Source of the DNA: Rhizobiales bacterium 62-17 | GTDB taxonomy: Bacteria > Pseudomonadota > Alphaproteobacteria > Rhizobiales > Beijerinckiaceae | Assembly: GCA_001898965.1 (NCBI GenBank) | Contig: MKVW01000009.1 | Coordinates: 1 to 64,000 of the forward strand | Length of the DNA: 64,000 nucleotides | Reading direction: 5' to 3' | Shown: positions 14,677 to 24,141 of the stretch, piece after piece | How the letters are laid out: each line of letters starts with the position of its first letter | Position numbering within the stretch: position 1 is the first letter of the stretch | Program-made: the position numbers and the translations under genes | The notes under the pieces: generated by a model | Databases searched by the model: none | Told to the model about the DNA's origin: nothing | What the model saw: only the letters and a program-made list of their open reading frames with translations

Positions 14677-17600
14677 ATGGTCGGATATTTCATTCAGCGC
14701 CCGATTTTCGCGTCGGCCATCGCCATCATCATGATGCTGGCCGGCGCGATTTCGTATTTCTCGCTGCCAGTCGCGCAATTCCCCGATATTTCCCCGCCGC
14801 AGGTGGTGGTGAGCGCCATTTATCCGGGCGCCAGCGCCCAGGTCGTGGCCGATACGGTGACGACACCGCTGGAGCAGCAGATCAACGGCGTCGAAGGCAT
14901 GGAATATATGTCGTCGGCGAGCTCCAACGACGGCTCGGCTTCGATCACCATCACCTTCAAGGTCGGCTATAACATCAACACGGCCGCCGTCGACGTGCAG
15001 AATCGCGTCTCGCAGGCCTCCGCCGTGCTGCCGGCGATCGTCAACCAGGCCGGCGTGACGATTAAAAAGCAGAATCCGAATTTCGTCCTCATCGTCGACC
15101 TGACCTCGCCAGACGGCTCGGTCGATCCGGTGCAGCTCTCCAACTACGCCTTCTTCCAGCTCGTCGATCCGATCAAGCGTCTGCCGGGTGTCGGTGACAC
15201 GCAGATTTTCGGCGAGCGGCGCTATTCGATGCGTATCTGGCTCGATCCCGACAAACTGGCCAATCTCGGCATCACCGCCACCGACGTTCAGGCGGCCGTC
15301 GCCGAACAAAACGTCCAGGTCGCCGCCGGCAAGATCGGCCAGACGCCGGCACCCGAGGGCACCGCGTTTGAAATGCAGGTCAATGCCACGGGCCGGTTGA
15401 GCGATCCGGCGCAATTCGGCGATATCGTCGTACGTGCCAATGCCGCCAATGGCTCGGTCGTGCGGCTGCGCGACGTGGCCCGCATCGAACTGGGTTCCCT
15501 GCTCTATTCGTCGACGACCATGTTCGGCAACAAGCCGACGGTGGTGCTCGCGGTCTTCCAGGCGCCTGGCTCGAACTCTTTGGCCTTGAAACAGGCCGTC
15601 GAAAAGAAAATGCAGGAGTTGAGCGCTCGGTTCCCCAAGGGCATCGAGTACAACATGCATTACGACACGACGCGCTTCGTCTCGGCCGCCATGCATGACG
15701 TGTTGGTCACTCTGGGCGAAGCGCTCATCCTGGTCGTGCTCGTCGTCTTCATCTTCCTGCAGAGCTGGCGCACGACACTCATTCCAACGATCGCCATCCC
15801 CGTGTCGCTCATCGCCACCATGGCGGTCATGCTGGCGCTGGGCTTCTCACTGAACATGCTCAGTCTGCTCGGCATGGTGCTCGCCATCGGCCTTGTGGTC
15901 GACGACGCGATCGTCGTCGTCGAAAACGTCGAACGACAGCTCGAGGCGGGCTTGCCGCCTTTGGCGGCAGCGCGCAAGGCGATGCAGGAAGTGACCGGCC
16001 CGATCATCGCCACCACCGGCGTGCTGATGGCCGTGTTCATTCCCGTGGCCTTCATCCCCGGCGTGTCCGGCGCGCTCTACAAACAGTTCGCGCTGACGGT
16101 GGCGATCTCGGTCGGCATTTCGGCGTTCAACTCGCTGACGCTCAGCCCGGCGCTGAGCGCCGTGTTCCTGCGCCACGGCGGCCCGCCAAGCTTCTTCTTC
16201 TTCCGCTGGTTCAACACCGGGTTCAACTGGCTCTCGCATGCCTATTCCGACATGGTCCACGTCTTCATCCGCTGGCGCGTCACCCTGTTGGTGGTGTTCA
16301 TAGCGATTCTCGGCGCGACCTATTGGATCTCGACGCGCATTTCGTCGACCTTCCTCCCGGTCGAGGATCAGGGCTATTTCTTCGCCATCGTGCAATTGCC
16401 GGATGGCGCCTCCCTGGAACGCACCGATGCCGCCACCAAGCGGGTCCGCGACATCATCGCGGCCGAGCCCGGTGTCGATATCGTCGGCTTCGTCAGCGGC
16501 CTGAACTTCCTGACCAACGCGGCGCAGTCCAACTCCGCGGTCGTGTTCGCCATTCTCAAGCCTTGGGATGAGCGGCCGCCGGAGCAGAATGCCTCAAAGA
16601 TCGTCGCCAACGTCCGCCCGAAACTGCTGCAAATTCCGGAAGGCATCGCCCTGAGCTTCGATCCGCCGTCGATTCAGGGTCTCGGCACCTTGGGCGGCTT
16701 CGAATTCCAGGTCGAGGATCTGGCCGGACGCGGCGCCGCGGCGTTGAACGAGGCGACGCAGGCGGTGATCGCCGAGGCCCGCAAACAGCCGGAACTCGAC
16801 GGCCACCAGTTGTTCTCGGCCTTCTCCACCTCGACGCCGCAGTTCAACTACGACCTCGATCGCAACAAGGCGAAACTGCTCGGCCTCAACCTGCCGGACA
16901 TTTTCAGCACCTTGCAGATCTATCTCGGCTCGCTCTACGTCAACGACTTCAACTTCTTCGGCCGCACGTTCCGCGTGACCTTGCAGGCCGAACAAGGGGC
17001 GCGCGCCGATGCCGGCGACATCTCCAAGCTCTATGTCCGCAACAACAGCGGCGGCATGGTGCCTTTGAGCACGCTCGGTACGTTGAAACCGATCGTCGGT
17101 CCAGAAAGCGTGCCGCACTACAACAACTACACCTCGGCCAAGATCAACGGCGCTGCCGCGCCGGGCTTCAGCTCCGGTCAGGCCGTGGAAGCGATGGAAC
17201 GGGCCGCCAAGGCCGCTCTGCCGCAGGACTTCGGCTATGAGTGGACCGGCATCACCCTGCAGGAACTGCGGGCGGGCTCGGTCGCCACGATCATCTTCGC
17301 CTTGGCGATCGTGTTCTGTTTCCTGATCCTGGCGGCACAGTATGAAAGCTGGACCATGCCCTTCATGGTTCTGCTGGCGGTGCCCTTCGCCCTGTTCGGC
17401 GCTTTGCTCGCCATCTGGGTGCGCGGCATGCAGATCGACGTCTACTCGCAGATCGGCTTCGTCATGCTGATCGGCCTGGCGGCGAAGAACGCCATTCTGA
17501 TCGTCGAGTTCGCAAGGCTTCTGCGTGAGAGCGGCATGTCGATCATCGACGCGGCCGCCGAAGCGGGCCGGCTGCGTCTGCGTCCGATCCTGATGACGGC

Positions 17601-17832
17601 CTTCGCCTTCATCCTCGGTGTCGTGCCGCTGATGATCGCCCAGGGCGCCGGCGCCGCCAGCCGTCAATCGATAGGCACGGCCGTCTTCGGCGGCATGCTC
17701 ATCGCCACGGTCCTGACGCTGATCTTCGTGCCCGTGTTCTACGCGGTCATCGAACGCATGCGCGAAGGCCGCGAGGCCGATCACAACGTTCCGCAACATC
17801 ACACGGTGCCGACCACCGGACCTGCCGAATAA
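14677..17832 (+). CDS. RND efflux transporter permease, HAE1 (AcrB/MexB-like) family
   Basis: The 1051-residue protein starts MVGYFIQRPIFASAIAIIMM and has the twelve-helix RND plan with two large periplasmic loops. VVDDAIVVVENVER near residue 407 contains the paired aspartates of the proton relay in TM4. The second half repeats the plan, with GLAAKNAILIVEFARLL near 930 (relay lysine) and GTAVFGGMLIATVLTLIFVPVFY at the C-terminus. HAE1 pumps export hydrophobic drugs, dyes and solvents from the inner membrane and periplasm using proton flow. The adaptor gene follows 14 bases later; permease before adaptor is the reverse of acrAB. No outer membrane channel gene is present, so it must share one encoded elsewhere. 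Confidence 0.95.
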   Translation: MVGYFIQRPIFASAIAIIMMLAGAISYFSLPVAQFPDISPPQVVVSAIYPGASAQVVADTVTTPLEQQINGVEGMEYMSSASSNDGSASITITFKVGYNINTAAVDVQNRVSQASAVLPAIVNQAGVTIKKQNPNFVLIVDLTSPDGSVDPVQLSNYAFFQLVDPIKRLPGVGDTQIFGERRYSMRIWLDPDKLANLGITATDVQAAVAEQNVQVAAGKIGQTPAPEGTAFEMQVNATGRLSDPAQFGDIVVRANAANGSVVRLRDVARIELGSLLYSSTTMFGNKPTVVLAVFQAPGSNSLALKQAVEKKMQELSARFPKGIEYNMHYDTTRFVSAAMHDVLVTLGEALILVVLVVFIFLQSWRTTLIPTIAIPVSLIATMAVMLALGFSLNMLSLLGMVLAIGLVVDDAIVVVENVERQLEAGLPPLAAARKAMQEVTGPIIATTGVLMAVFIPVAFIPGVSGALYKQFALTVAISVGISAFNSLTLSPALSAVFLRHGGPPSFFFFRWFNTGFNWLSHAYSDMVHVFIRWRVTLLVVFIAILGATYWISTRISSTFLPVEDQGYFFAIVQLPDGASLERTDAATKRVRDIIAAEPGVDIVGFVSGLNFLTNAAQSNSAVVFAILKPWDERPPEQNASKIVANVRPKLLQIPEGIALSFDPPSIQGLGTLGGFEFQVEDLAGRGAAALNEATQAVIAEARKQPELDGHQLFSAFSTSTPQFNYDLDRNKAKLLGLNLPDIFSTLQIYLGSLYVNDFNFFGRTFRVTLQAEQGARADAGDISKLYVRNNSGGMVPLSTLGTLKPIVGPESVPHYNNYTSAKINGAAAPGFSSGQAVEAMERAAKAALPQDFGYEWTGITLQELRAGSVATIIFALAIVFCFLILAAQYESWTMPFMVLLAVPFALFGALLAIWVRGMQIDVYSQIGFVMLIGLAAKNAILIVEFARLLRESGMSIIDAAAEAGRLRLRPILMTAFAFILGVVPLMIAQGAGAASRQSIGTAVFGGMLIATVLTLIFVPVFYAVIERMREGREADHNVPQHHTVPTTGPAE

Positions 17833-17846
17833 TTGGAGTCTTTGTT

Positions 17847-19013
17847 ATGGGAATCGCGAAGTCCGCTGTCGTCGGCACGCTCATCGTTGCAGTCGCCGTC
17901 GCAGCCTATGTCACCCGATCGAAATGGATCCCCGGAGGCGGGAGCGAACAAACCGCCAATGCGGCCAATGCACCGTTCGCCATGCCCGTGCCGGTGACGG
18001 CGGTCGTCAAGAAGTCCATTCCGATTTATTACGAATACTCGGCACGGACCGAGGCGATCAGCAGCGTCACCTTGCAGGCCAAGGTCGCCGGCTACATCCA
18101 GGCGCAGCCGGCCACCGACGGCAGCGACGTGAAGAAGGGCGATCTGCTCTACCAGATCGATCCGCGCGACTATCAGAGCGCGCTCGATCAGGCGATCTCC
18201 AATCAGAAGCGCGACAAGGCGGCGCTCGACTACGCGCGCGCCAACACCTTGCGCGGCCAGGATCTGATCAAGAGCGGCTATCTGTCCAAGGATCTCTACG
18301 AGCAGCGCCTCAGCGCCGAGCGCCAGGCCGATGCGACGCTCGCCGCCGACGAAGCGGCGGTACGGGCGGCGCAGTTGAACCTGAGCTACACCGAGATCCG
18401 CGCCCCCTTCGACGGTCGCCTCGGCCGCAACCAGGCACCCGTCGGCACGCTGATCAGCTCGATCGGCACGGTGCTGAACACGCTGGTCTATCTCGACAAC
18501 GTCTATGTCACCTTCAATCCGGCCGAGACGGAACTGCCGGAAATCCAGAAGGCGCGCGCCCAGGGTCCTGTCATCGCCGAGGTCTCTTTCCCCGGTGAGG
18601 ACGAGGCCCGCCACAAGGGCGAACTGACGTTCATCGACAACAGCGTCGATCGCCTGACCGGCACGATCACCGCCCGCGCGACGATCAAGAACGCCGACAA
18701 GAGCCTGCTGCCGGGCCAGTATGTCCGCGTCCGCCTGCTCCTGCGCGAACAGCCGAACGCGCTGCTCGTGCCGCAAGTGGCGCTCGGCTCGAGCCAGCTC
18801 GGCAAATATCTCTATGTCGTCGGCGAGGGCAACAAGGTGGAACTGCGTCCGATCACGCTGGGCCGCACCGAAGGACCTCTGGTCGTCGTCCAGAGCGGCC
18901 TCAAGGACAGCGATCAGGTGATCTCGGGCAATCTGCAGAAGATCGGCCCGGGCATGCCCGTCCAGCCGCTGCCCCCGCAGAACGGCCAGAAGCCGCCGGC
19001 CGGAAAGTCGTAA
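17847..19013 (+). CDS. RND periplasmic adaptor (membrane fusion protein)
   Basis: The 388-residue product follows the pump gene and has an N-terminal membrane anchor (SAVVGTLIVAVAVAAYV) with no lipobox. Next come the first beta/lipoyl strand KKSIPIYYEYSARTEAISSV and the half-motif VAGYIQAQPATDGSDVKKGD. A helical hairpin follows (residues about 105-180) and then the second lipoyl half with YTEIRAPFDGRLGRN. The C-terminal beta-barrel and membrane-proximal domain are intact. It links the inner-membrane pump to an outer membrane channel. The order and spacing show one operon with the 102-aa gene and the permease. Confidence 0.94.
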   Translation: MGIAKSAVVGTLIVAVAVAAYVTRSKWIPGGGSEQTANAANAPFAMPVPVTAVVKKSIPIYYEYSARTEAISSVTLQAKVAGYIQAQPATDGSDVKKGDLLYQIDPRDYQSALDQAISNQKRDKAALDYARANTLRGQDLIKSGYLSKDLYEQRLSAERQADATLAADEAAVRAAQLNLSYTEIRAPFDGRLGRNQAPVGTLISSIGTVLNTLVYLDNVYVTFNPAETELPEIQKARAQGPVIAEVSFPGEDEARHKGELTFIDNSVDRLTGTITARATIKNADKSLLPGQYVRVRLLLREQPNALLVPQVALGSSQLGKYLYVVGEGNKVELRPITLGRTEGPLVVVQSGLKDSDQVISGNLQKIGPGMPVQPLPPQNGQKPPAGKS

Positions 19014-19080
19014 GACCCTGCTGCCTCGACATATTGTGCGGGGCGGCACTTCCCGATCCCCTCTTTGTCAACATCGTGTC

Positions 19081-19110
19081 GGGGCGCCATATCGGCGCCC
19101 CGATTGTTTT
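19081..19110 (+). terminator. Intrinsic terminator after the RND operon
   Basis: GGGGCGCC and GGCGCCCC form a perfect 8-base-pair stem with the loop ATATC, followed by GATTGTTTT. The distance is 68 bases after the adaptor stop codon. It also lies just upstream of the next gene, whose ATG follows twelve bases later. Confidence 0.8.
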
Positions 19111-19122
19111 CAAGGATCGCCT

Positions 19123-19620
19123 ATGCGTCTCTTCATCGCCTCCGCCACGCTCGCGACCCTGCTCACCTCCGTGGCAACCGCCCAGACCGCCGAGCCCGCT
19201 TGCCAGGCCATCACCAAAGCCATGTTGATCATGAACGACCAGCCCGGCGTGCGGCAGGTCTCGGCCATCAAGGGCAATGGCGGCGAAGATCAGGTCGAGG
19301 CCATCCTGCTGCCCGACGCCATGTATATCCGCGACGACAAGCAATGGCGCCGCATGCCGATGGATGCGACCCGACGCAAGAGCATGGCGGAAGCGGCTCT
19401 GCTGCAGATGCCGTTGAGCGACTGCACCGGCCCGCAAAGCGAAACGCTGAACGGCACGGCGATGAACGTTTATGAATATAAGCAGCCGAACCCGATGAAG
19501 CCCGGCACCAAGACATCGGCCAAACTGTGGATCGGCGCGAAGGATGGCCTGATGCATCGCATGGAAGCGGCGACGGTGACGCAGACCATCGAATACGGCG
19601 CCTTCAAACCGCCGATCTGA
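19123..19620 (+). CDS. Secreted hypothetical protein
   Basis: ATG 19123 starts a 165-residue product with the signal peptide MRLFIASATLATLLTSVATA, cleaved after QTA. The mature protein has paired cysteines (ACQAIT and SDCTGPQ) and a beta-rich pattern with VEAILLPDAMYIRDDKQWRR and AKLWIGAKDGLMHRMEA. That alternation recalls LolA/DUF-type lipid-binding folds (strand WIGAKDGLxxRxE), but I cannot assign a family firmly. The terminator lies just upstream, so the gene must have its own promoter or be expressed by read-through. It is convergent, with zero bases between stop codons, with the lipoprotein hydrolase gene. Confidence 0.7.
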   Translation: MRLFIASATLATLLTSVATAQTAEPACQAITKAMLIMNDQPGVRQVSAIKGNGGEDQVEAILLPDAMYIRDDKQWRRMPMDATRRKSMAEAALLQMPLSDCTGPQSETLNGTAMNVYEYKQPNPMKPGTKTSAKLWIGAKDGLMHRMEAATVTQTIEYGAFKPPI

Positions 19621-20877
19621 TCAGTAGCGCGTGCCGACGACACGGCCGGTGGACCCCGCCGTGTCCTGCACCTGCGTACCGAGCTCACGCAATTGTTCGT
19701 CGAGATTGTCGCGCGTGCGGCCATCGACGATGGCGATCGGCGCCGACAACGCCACGCCGGCAGCGGTGCCGACGGTGGCGGCGGCGCCCGTGGTGATCTG
19801 CGCCAACCGATCGCCCAGCCCCGAATGTCCGTCACCCAACGTCTGTCCCGACGCCAACCGCGTGCCGATCAACTGCACGATCTGCGGGCTCTCTGCGAAT
19901 TTGGTGTGCCCCAGCGAATCGCCGCTCTTGATGTCGGTGAGATCGAGAACGTTGATATGCTGCTGCGCCAGCATCGTCCGATAGGGTTCCTGCTTGGGAT
20001 CGATCATGCCGATACGCGGCGTGCCGCCCCAGATGCGACTTGAGATCGCCAGCGCTTCATCGTTCTGCGCCACGAACAAAGTGAAGGGCGGCCGCTTGGC
20101 GCCCATTTCGATGATCTGCCGCCGGAACACATCGACGTCGACATCGGGCGCCGCCAGCATGACGCTCTTGATCTTCGGCGCGATGGCGCCGTTGCGGATC
20201 GCCATCTGCCGCAGCGCTTCCAGGGTCACCAGATTGCCCATGGAATGCGCCAGAACCGCGATCTCGCGCACCGCCGGATCCCTGGCGAGCCCCTGCAACA
20301 CCTTTTCCAGCGCATCGCGCGAATAGTTGGCGCTTTCGCGATCATAGGTATAGGCGAGCAGGCGGCCGCGCGACGGCCAAGTGAACAACACCGGCAGCGC
20401 ATCGATCTTGGAATCATGGGCGATCTGCGCCAGGCGGAACACCGCCTCGCCAAAGCGCGTATTGTAACCGTGGACGAAGACCAGCACGCGGCGATGCGAC
20501 GTGCGCGTCAGCCGATCGTGAAACGCCCGCAGCGCGTCCTTCTCGTCAAGCCGCTGCGCCTTCAAGACGACGAACTCACGCGCCGGATTGGGCGGCTGCG
20601 AGGGCCATTGCACTTCGCCGATAGTGCGCGCACCGTCCGGCGGAATGGCCATTTTGATGTCGGCGAAATTGAACGTCTGGTCGCGCTCGCCCGTATACAT
20701 GCGCGCCGGATTGGCATCGGGCGCACGGGTGGTGGCAACGAGGAGATCGACGGTCGCCCCGCCGGGGGCACCGGCGGCAACGGGCAGCAGCGTGTCTTCC
20801 GGCCGGCCGCCGCATCCAGCCAGGAGCAGCGCGATACAGCCCAAGGCCGGCAAAACCCGCAACGCCACACGCATCAT
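19621..20877 (-). CDS. Lipoprotein alpha/beta hydrolase (DUF900-like)
   Basis: The 418-residue protein starts MMRVALRVLPALGCIALLLAG followed by Cys, a lipoprotein signal peptide with lipobox LLAGC. The fold signatures are FVHGYNTRFGEAVFRLAQ near residue 150 and FTWPSRG. The nucleophile motif LAHSMGN comes next (Ser in AHSMG), then APDVDVDVFRRQ. These match the DUF900 family of alpha/beta hydrolases often found as outer membrane or periplasmic lipoproteins in alphaproteobacteria. The substrate is unknown. The C-terminal 90 residues include an Ala/Gly-rich hydrophobic stretch and a weakly conserved tail. Confidence 0.83.
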   Translation of the reverse strand: MMRVALRVLPALGCIALLLAGCGGRPEDTLLPVAAGAPGGATVDLLVATTRAPDANPARMYTGERDQTFNFADIKMAIPPDGARTIGEVQWPSQPPNPAREFVVLKAQRLDEKDALRAFHDRLTRTSHRRVLVFVHGYNTRFGEAVFRLAQIAHDSKIDALPVLFTWPSRGRLLAYTYDRESANYSRDALEKVLQGLARDPAVREIAVLAHSMGNLVTLEALRQMAIRNGAIAPKIKSVMLAAPDVDVDVFRRQIIEMGAKRPPFTLFVAQNDEALAISSRIWGGTPRIGMIDPKQEPYRTMLAQQHINVLDLTDIKSGDSLGHTKFAESPQIVQLIGTRLASGQTLGDGHSGLGDRLAQITTGAAATVGTAAGVALSAPIAIVDGRTRDNLDEQLRELGTQVQDTAGSTGRVVGTRY

Positions 20878-20981
20878 CGACCCCGCAACAGCCCGGCACT
20901 GACCGCGCCGCCCTTATGCCCGATCTCGGGCTTAAGCGAAACCGCGGAGATCGCCACCAACCAGCCAAACCGCGCGCATGC

Positions 20982-21012
20982 AAAAACGGCCGGCGCGAAG
21001 CCGGCCATTTTT
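20982..21012 (-). terminator. Terminator after rpmF
   Basis: Read on the minus strand, GGCCGGC-TTCGC-GCCGGCC is followed by a T-run (plus AAAAA at 20982-20986). It ends 20 bases after the rpmF stop codon. On the plus strand ATTTTT also follows, so it may act in both directions. Confidence 0.8.
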
Positions 21013-21031
21013 AATCCGCGACAGAGGCAGA

Positions 21032-21217
21032 TTAGTCGTTCGAACGGACCTTGAGGACCTGACGGCCCTTGTACATGCCGGTCTTCAGATCGACATGGTG
21101 CGGACGGCGCAGTTCACCCGAATCCTTGTCTTCGACATAGGTCGGCGCCTTGAGCGCGTCAGCCGAGCGGCGCATGCCGCGACGGGAGGGGGAGGTCTTT
21201 CGCCTGGGGACAGCCAT
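21032..21217 (-). CDS. rpmF: 50S ribosomal protein L32
   Basis: The 61-residue product starts [20 protein letters not shown] and contains the L32 core with [17 protein letters not shown]. The ATG at 21217 is the conserved L32 start; four codons of upstream frame lack support. L32 sits in the large subunit near the peptidyl transferase region. The gene is alone on the minus strand, with its own terminator at 20982-21012. It is divergent from the farnesyl diphosphate synthase gene, with 277 bases between them that should hold both promoters. Confidence 0.97.
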   Translation of the reverse strand: MAVPRRKTSPSRRGMRRSADALKAPTYVEDKDSGELRRPHHVDLKTGMYKGRQVLKVRSND

Positions 21218-21494
21218 TTTAAACTCCACATAACGTTGTGCGGTTTGACGGCCTGATCGAACAGGGACTCATCAAACCAAGATGCGCCGCGCGTGGCTCC
21301 CGCCTCGCTGGCTGGCATCAATTCCGAATTCTGGGCGGCTCTTACACGGAATAGCCCGTTCTGGCTAGGGCTTTCCGGCTTTCCAGCACCGGAAACAACG
21401 TAGGAATATTATCCGCGCACCTCTGTCAAACCCACCCGAGGCTCGCCCCTGTGCCTTGACCCCTTTCCGGCGATCGGGCAAGCCCGGAGAAACC

Positions 21495-22418
21495 GTGGAG
21501 AAGCAGGTGAATCCAGAGTTTTCGGAGCATTTGACCGAGGCCGCGACGCGTGTCGAAGCCAAGCTCGAACATCTGCTGTCGCATCAGCCGCAGGAGGGCG
21601 AAATCGCCCGCCCGGCGCGGCTTATGGATGCCATGCGCCACAGTGCTCTGGGCGGCGGCAAAAGGCTGCGTCCCTTCCTGCTGATCGAAAGCGCCCGCCT
21701 GTTCGGCATCGACGGCGAAGGGCCGCTGCGCGCCGCCTGCGCCCTGGAACTGGTGCACTGCTATTCCCTCGTCCACGACGATCTGCCGGCCATGGACGAT
21801 GACGATCTGCGCCGCGGCCGCCCGACCGTCCACAAGGCCTTCGACGAAGCCACCGCCATTCTCGCCGGCGATGCCCTGCTGACCTATGCCTTCGACGTTC
21901 TGGCCCATGAGGCGACCCATGCCGATGCGCAGGTGCGCGTCCGGCTGGTGGCGCGTCTGGCGCAAACCGCCGGTTTCGGCGGCATGGCCGGCGGCCAGAT
22001 GTTCGATCTGATGGCCGAGCGCGCCATGGCGCCTTTGCCGCGCACCGAGATTGAACGGCTGCAACAGATGAAGACCGGCGCGCTCCTTCGTTATGCGGGC
22101 GAGGCCGGCGCCATTCTCGGCCGCGCTTCGTTGGCGGACCTTGCCGCCATCATCGCCTACAGCACGGCGCTCGGCGCCGCCTTTCAGGTCGCCGACGACA
22201 TTCTCGATGCCGAAGGCGACGAAGCCGCCATGGGCAAGCGCGTCGCCAAGGACGCCGGCCGCAACAAGGCCACTCTTGTTTCCCTGCTCGGTCTCGATGA
22301 AGCTCAGCGCTTGCGCGATGGGCTCGCCGATCAGGCGATCGCCGCGCTCAAACCCTTCGGCAGCCGTGCGGCAATCCTCGCCGAGGCGGCGCGCTTCACG
22401 GTCGCCCGCGACCGATAA
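21495..22418 (+). CDS. ispA: Farnesyl diphosphate synthase-type polyprenyl synthetase
   Basis: The product is 307 residues from GTG 21495 (CGGAGA just upstream); a GTG four codons further is the alternative. The first aspartate-rich motif with its context is LVHDDLPAMDDDDLRRGRPT and the second is the DDILD motif in QVADDILDAEGDE. GGGKRLRPFLL near residue 54 is the substrate-binding start of the family. The DDxxxxD spacing of the first motif is that of short-chain (geranyl/farnesyl) IspA enzymes, which condense isopentenyl with dimethylallyl and geranyl diphosphate. Farther along the window lies IspG of the same methylerythritol phosphate pathway. Operon partners are a DUF1345 membrane gene 17 bases downstream. 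Confidence 0.92.
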   Translation: MEKQVNPEFSEHLTEAATRVEAKLEHLLSHQPQEGEIARPARLMDAMRHSALGGGKRLRPFLLIESARLFGIDGEGPLRAACALELVHCYSLVHDDLPAMDDDDLRRGRPTVHKAFDEATAILAGDALLTYAFDVLAHEATHADAQVRVRLVARLAQTAGFGGMAGGQMFDLMAERAMAPLPRTEIERLQQMKTGALLRYAGEAGAILGRASLADLAAIIAYSTALGAAFQVADDILDAEGDEAAMGKRVAKDAGRNKATLVSLLGLDEAQRLRDGLADQAIAALKPFGSRAAILAEAARFTVARDR

Positions 22419-22435
22419 CAAGAGAAAGACGCGCC

Positions 22436-23176
22436 GTGGCGGATCAAAAGGAACCGGCTGCCAAGGAAAAAGCGCACAAGGAAACCGCTCCCAGGCGCGG
22501 CGCCCTCGCCCGCAACATCCAGGCCCGCTGGCGGCTTTTGGTCTGCATCGCCGTCGGCTTCGTCTGCACTTTCGCGCTGCCGGCAAGCTGGGACATCAAC
22601 ACCCGGGCTTTGATCGGCTGGAACGTGGCGATCTGCGTCTACATGATCGAGATATTGGTCAAAATGCGCGGCGCCACCGCCGCTTCCATTCGCCACCGCG
22701 CCGAGGAAGTGGATGAAGGCCGCTACATCGTCCTCGTGCTGACCATACTCGCGGCCATCGCCGCCTTCATCGCCGTCATCGTGCAATTGAGCGCCGCCAA
22801 TTCCTTGAAGGACAGCAGCAAGACGCTTCATCTCGGTCTGGCCGTCCTGACGATCGCAACATCATGGAGCTTCATCCACCTGGTCTTCGCCCATCACTAC
22901 ACCCATGAATTTTTCATCGAGCGCGACAGCGAGAAACAGCTCAAACCGGAAGATCGCGGCGGCCTGCGTTTTCCCGGCGACCAGCCACCGATCTTCAGCG
23001 ATTTCATCTATTTTTCGTTCGTCATCGGCGTCGCCTGCCAGACGGCGGATGTCTCGGTCTCGTCGCGTCCGATGCGCCAGCTCGCCACGATCCATTGCAT
23101 CCTGGCCTTCATCTTCAACACCACGATCCTGGCGCTGACGATCAATATCGCGGCGGGGCTGTTGGCGGCGAGCTAG
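22436..23176 (+). CDS. DUF1345 family membrane protein
   Basis: The 246-residue product starts with GTG 22436 and a charged N-terminus rich in Lys and Glu. It then has about five membrane segments, among them RWRLLVCIAVGFVCTFALP, YIVLVLTILAAIAAFIAVI and LGLAVLTIATSWSFIHLVFA. The HHYTHEFF motif and the segment FPGDQPPIFSDFIYFSFVIG are conserved in DUF1345. The family has no established function. It is probably co-transcribed with ispA and overlaps the convergent LysR gene by four bases at the 3' end. Confidence 0.85.
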   Translation: MADQKEPAAKEKAHKETAPRRGALARNIQARWRLLVCIAVGFVCTFALPASWDINTRALIGWNVAICVYMIEILVKMRGATAASIRHRAEEVDEGRYIVLVLTILAAIAAFIAVIVQLSAANSLKDSSKTLHLGLAVLTIATSWSFIHLVFAHHYTHEFFIERDSEKQLKPEDRGGLRFPGDQPPIFSDFIYFSFVIGVACQTADVSVSSRPMRQLATIHCILAFIFNTTILALTINIAAGLLAAS

Positions 23177-24051
23177 TCGATCACCTTCGCCGTCTTGGCG
23201 TGCAGCCAGTCACGAAACAGTTTGAAGGCCGGCTCGTCGCGGCGGTGCTCGCGAAACATCAGATACCAGCTCATGCCTTTGGAGACGGTCAGCGCCAGCG
23301 GCGCCACCAGCCGTCCGGCGTGAATGTCGTCGTCGATATAGGGCCGCAGACCGAGCGCCACGCCGACGCCATCGGCAGCCGCCTGCAAGGCTTGCCCGTA
23401 GACTTCGAACACCGGCCCGCGGGCTGTGAGATCCGCGCGGCCGGCGGCCGTGAGCCACGTCGGCCAGTCCTGCGGCGCGTGCGCCACCCGCAGCAAGGTC
23501 GCTTCGCGCAAATCCGCCACATCGGTGATCTGCCGCGCCAGGGCCGGCGTGCAGACCGGCGTCAGATCCGCTTCGAACAGCCGTTCGCTGACAAAACCCG
23601 CCTCGCCGTCGGGCGCCAGCTTGATGCCGCAGGTCCAATCCTCGGCAAACGGGCCGGCGATGCCACCCGTCGCGAACCGCACCTCCACATCGGGCGCCAC
23701 CGTGCGAAAATCCGCCAGGCGGGGGATGAGCCAGCGGATCGCGAAGGTCGGCCCGACGCCGACCGTCAGCACCCGGCGCTGGCCGAAGCTCGCCACATGC
23801 TCGCTCAGCCGAACGAGCGATTCGAAGAGCGGCGTCAGCCCGGCGAGATAGGCCTGACCGGCCGGCGTCAGCGCCAGCCGGTTCGCCTCACGCTTAAATA
23901 AAGCGGTGCTGAGCCGCTCCTCCAGCAATCGCACCATCCGGCTGACCGCCGAGGACGTGACGTGCAATTCCGCTGCCGCAGCAGCAAAACTGCCCAGACG
24001 CGCCGCCGCCTCGAAGGCCTTGATGCCGTTCAGATAGAGATAGCGGCTCAC
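23173..24051 (-). CDS. LysR-family regulator (GcvA-like)
   Basis: The 292-residue protein starts MSRYLYLNGIKAFEAAARLG, followed by a typical LysR helix-turn-helix with FAAAAAELHVTSSAVSRMVRLL. The N-terminal length and the RxALFKREANRLALTPAGQAYL segment match GcvA-type regulators. The C-terminal ligand domain shows LTVGVGPTFAIRWLIPRLAD. Such regulators usually control a divergent gene. Here a TSUP transporter starts on the other strand 90 bases away, so control of sulfur or organic acid export is possible (inference). Confidence 0.88.
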   Translation of the reverse strand: MSRYLYLNGIKAFEAAARLGSFAAAAAELHVTSSAVSRMVRLLEERLSTALFKREANRLALTPAGQAYLAGLTPLFESLVRLSEHVASFGQRRVLTVGVGPTFAIRWLIPRLADFRTVAPDVEVRFATGGIAGPFAEDWTCGIKLAPDGEAGFVSERLFEADLTPVCTPALARQITDVADLREATLLRVAHAPQDWPTWLTAAGRADLTARGPVFEVYGQALQAAADGVGVALGLRPYIDDDIHAGRLVAPLALTVSKGMSWYLMFREHRRDEPAFKLFRDWLHAKTAKVID

Positions 24052-24141
24052 CCTTACCCCCTAAAAAACTGAGGCTGAGGGTGATTTAACTGCGTTTGTG
24101 CCGGCCCGGCAATCCGCCCACAAGAGGGCCGGAGAACTGCA

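Noticed and set aside
16594..17802. A 402-codon minus-strand frame over the RND pump
   Set aside because: It is Asp/His/Arg-rich, typical of the antisense of a GC-rich membrane protein, and the pump gene is certain.
17799..19049. A 416-codon minus-strand frame over the RND adaptor
   Set aside because: Antisense shadow of a clear adaptor gene; no motif and poor codon composition.
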